This document shows positions 42,994 to 43,033 of a DNA stretch of 43,033 nt, piece after piece (position 1 is the stretch's first letter; each line of letters begins with the position of its first letter). A model generated the notes under the pieces. The model made no database searches. It saw only the letters and a program-made list of their open reading frames with translations, and had not been told where the DNA came from. Made by a program: the position numbers and the translations under genes. The stretch spans positions 1 through 43,033 of the forward strand of contig CAUJIN010000057.1 of assembly GCA_963205495.1 (NCBI GenBank), written 5' to 3'. The DNA comes from Pseudomonadota bacterium (GTDB lineage: Bacteria > Pseudomonadota > Gammaproteobacteria > Xanthomonadales > Xanthomonadaceae).

Positions 42994-43033
42994 GCACGCT
43001 ACCACCAAACCCGCTTCCGTTGGGTCTTCCGCC
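42992..43033 (+). CDS. Possible 5' end of a gene running off the window
   Basis: An ATG at 42992 preceded by GAGGGGAGTCCGAC (a strong ribosome site with good spacing) opens a frame, MHATTKPASVGSSA, that stays open to the window edge. Only 14 codons are visible, so nothing can be said about the product. It conflicts with the short minus-strand frame starting at 42993, and at most one of them is likely to be real. Confidence 0.35.
   Translation, partial: MHATTKPASVGSSA

Overview
The window is about 43 kb of GC-rich DNA from a Gram-negative bacterium, most likely a gammaproteobacterium of the Lysobacterales (Xanthomonas, Lysobacter and Rhodanobacter relatives). The signs are the mreBCD-mrdA-rodA cluster, a TonB siderophore receptor paired with a PiuC/YbiX hydroxylase, OleD, exported proteins with WWNP-type repeats or a FADGFED tail, and an integron attC-like site resembling those of xanthomonads. 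The placement is inferred from gene content and was not tested with a tree.

Layout. (1) 0.3-8.7 kb is a divergent iron-acquisition locus. A siderophore receptor and PiuC read left. Reading right are a PepSY membrane protein, a DUF2271 protein, a DUF4198 protein, ApbE, a membrane-anchored flavodoxin-type reductase and a YbiI-like zinc-finger protein. The DUF2271 protein carries an ApbE flavinylation motif, so the set reads as a flavin/haem electron chain for reducing ferric siderophore outside the cytosol. A Fur-box-like element lies between the two arms. (2) 8.8-14.6 kb holds a secreted protein, a DUF4920 protein, helicase HrpB and a cardiolipin synthase. (3) 14.6-22.0 kb, reading left, is the most unusual part: two tandem ECF-like sigma factors, a 13-15-codon mini-ORF joined to both by ATGA overlaps, a large Ser/Thr kinase with a C-terminal propeller-like sensor, an outer-membrane barrel and an exported protein with a receiver-like fold. 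(4) 22.3-28 kb holds a small membrane protein, OleD, a secreted beta-helix protein, a LOG-family hydrolase, a TfoX C-terminal-domain protein and a free methionine sulfoxide reductase. (5) 28-33.5 kb holds a SulP transporter, a lipoprotein, a membrane rhodanese, spermidine synthase and a GT-C-like membrane protein. (6) 33.6-35.7 kb holds a split lipoate ligase and DusB. (7) 35.7-41.2 kb is the cell-shape operon mreB-mreC-mreD-mrdA-rodA, reading left. (8) 41.4-43.0 kb holds a PfkB-family kinase, then lower-GC DNA with an integron-cassette-like membrane gene and a degenerate attC site.

No rRNA, tRNA, CRISPR array, transposase or phage gene was recognised. Intergenic spaces are short. The longer ones (1-306, 3348-3685 and 22024-22331) are described as features.
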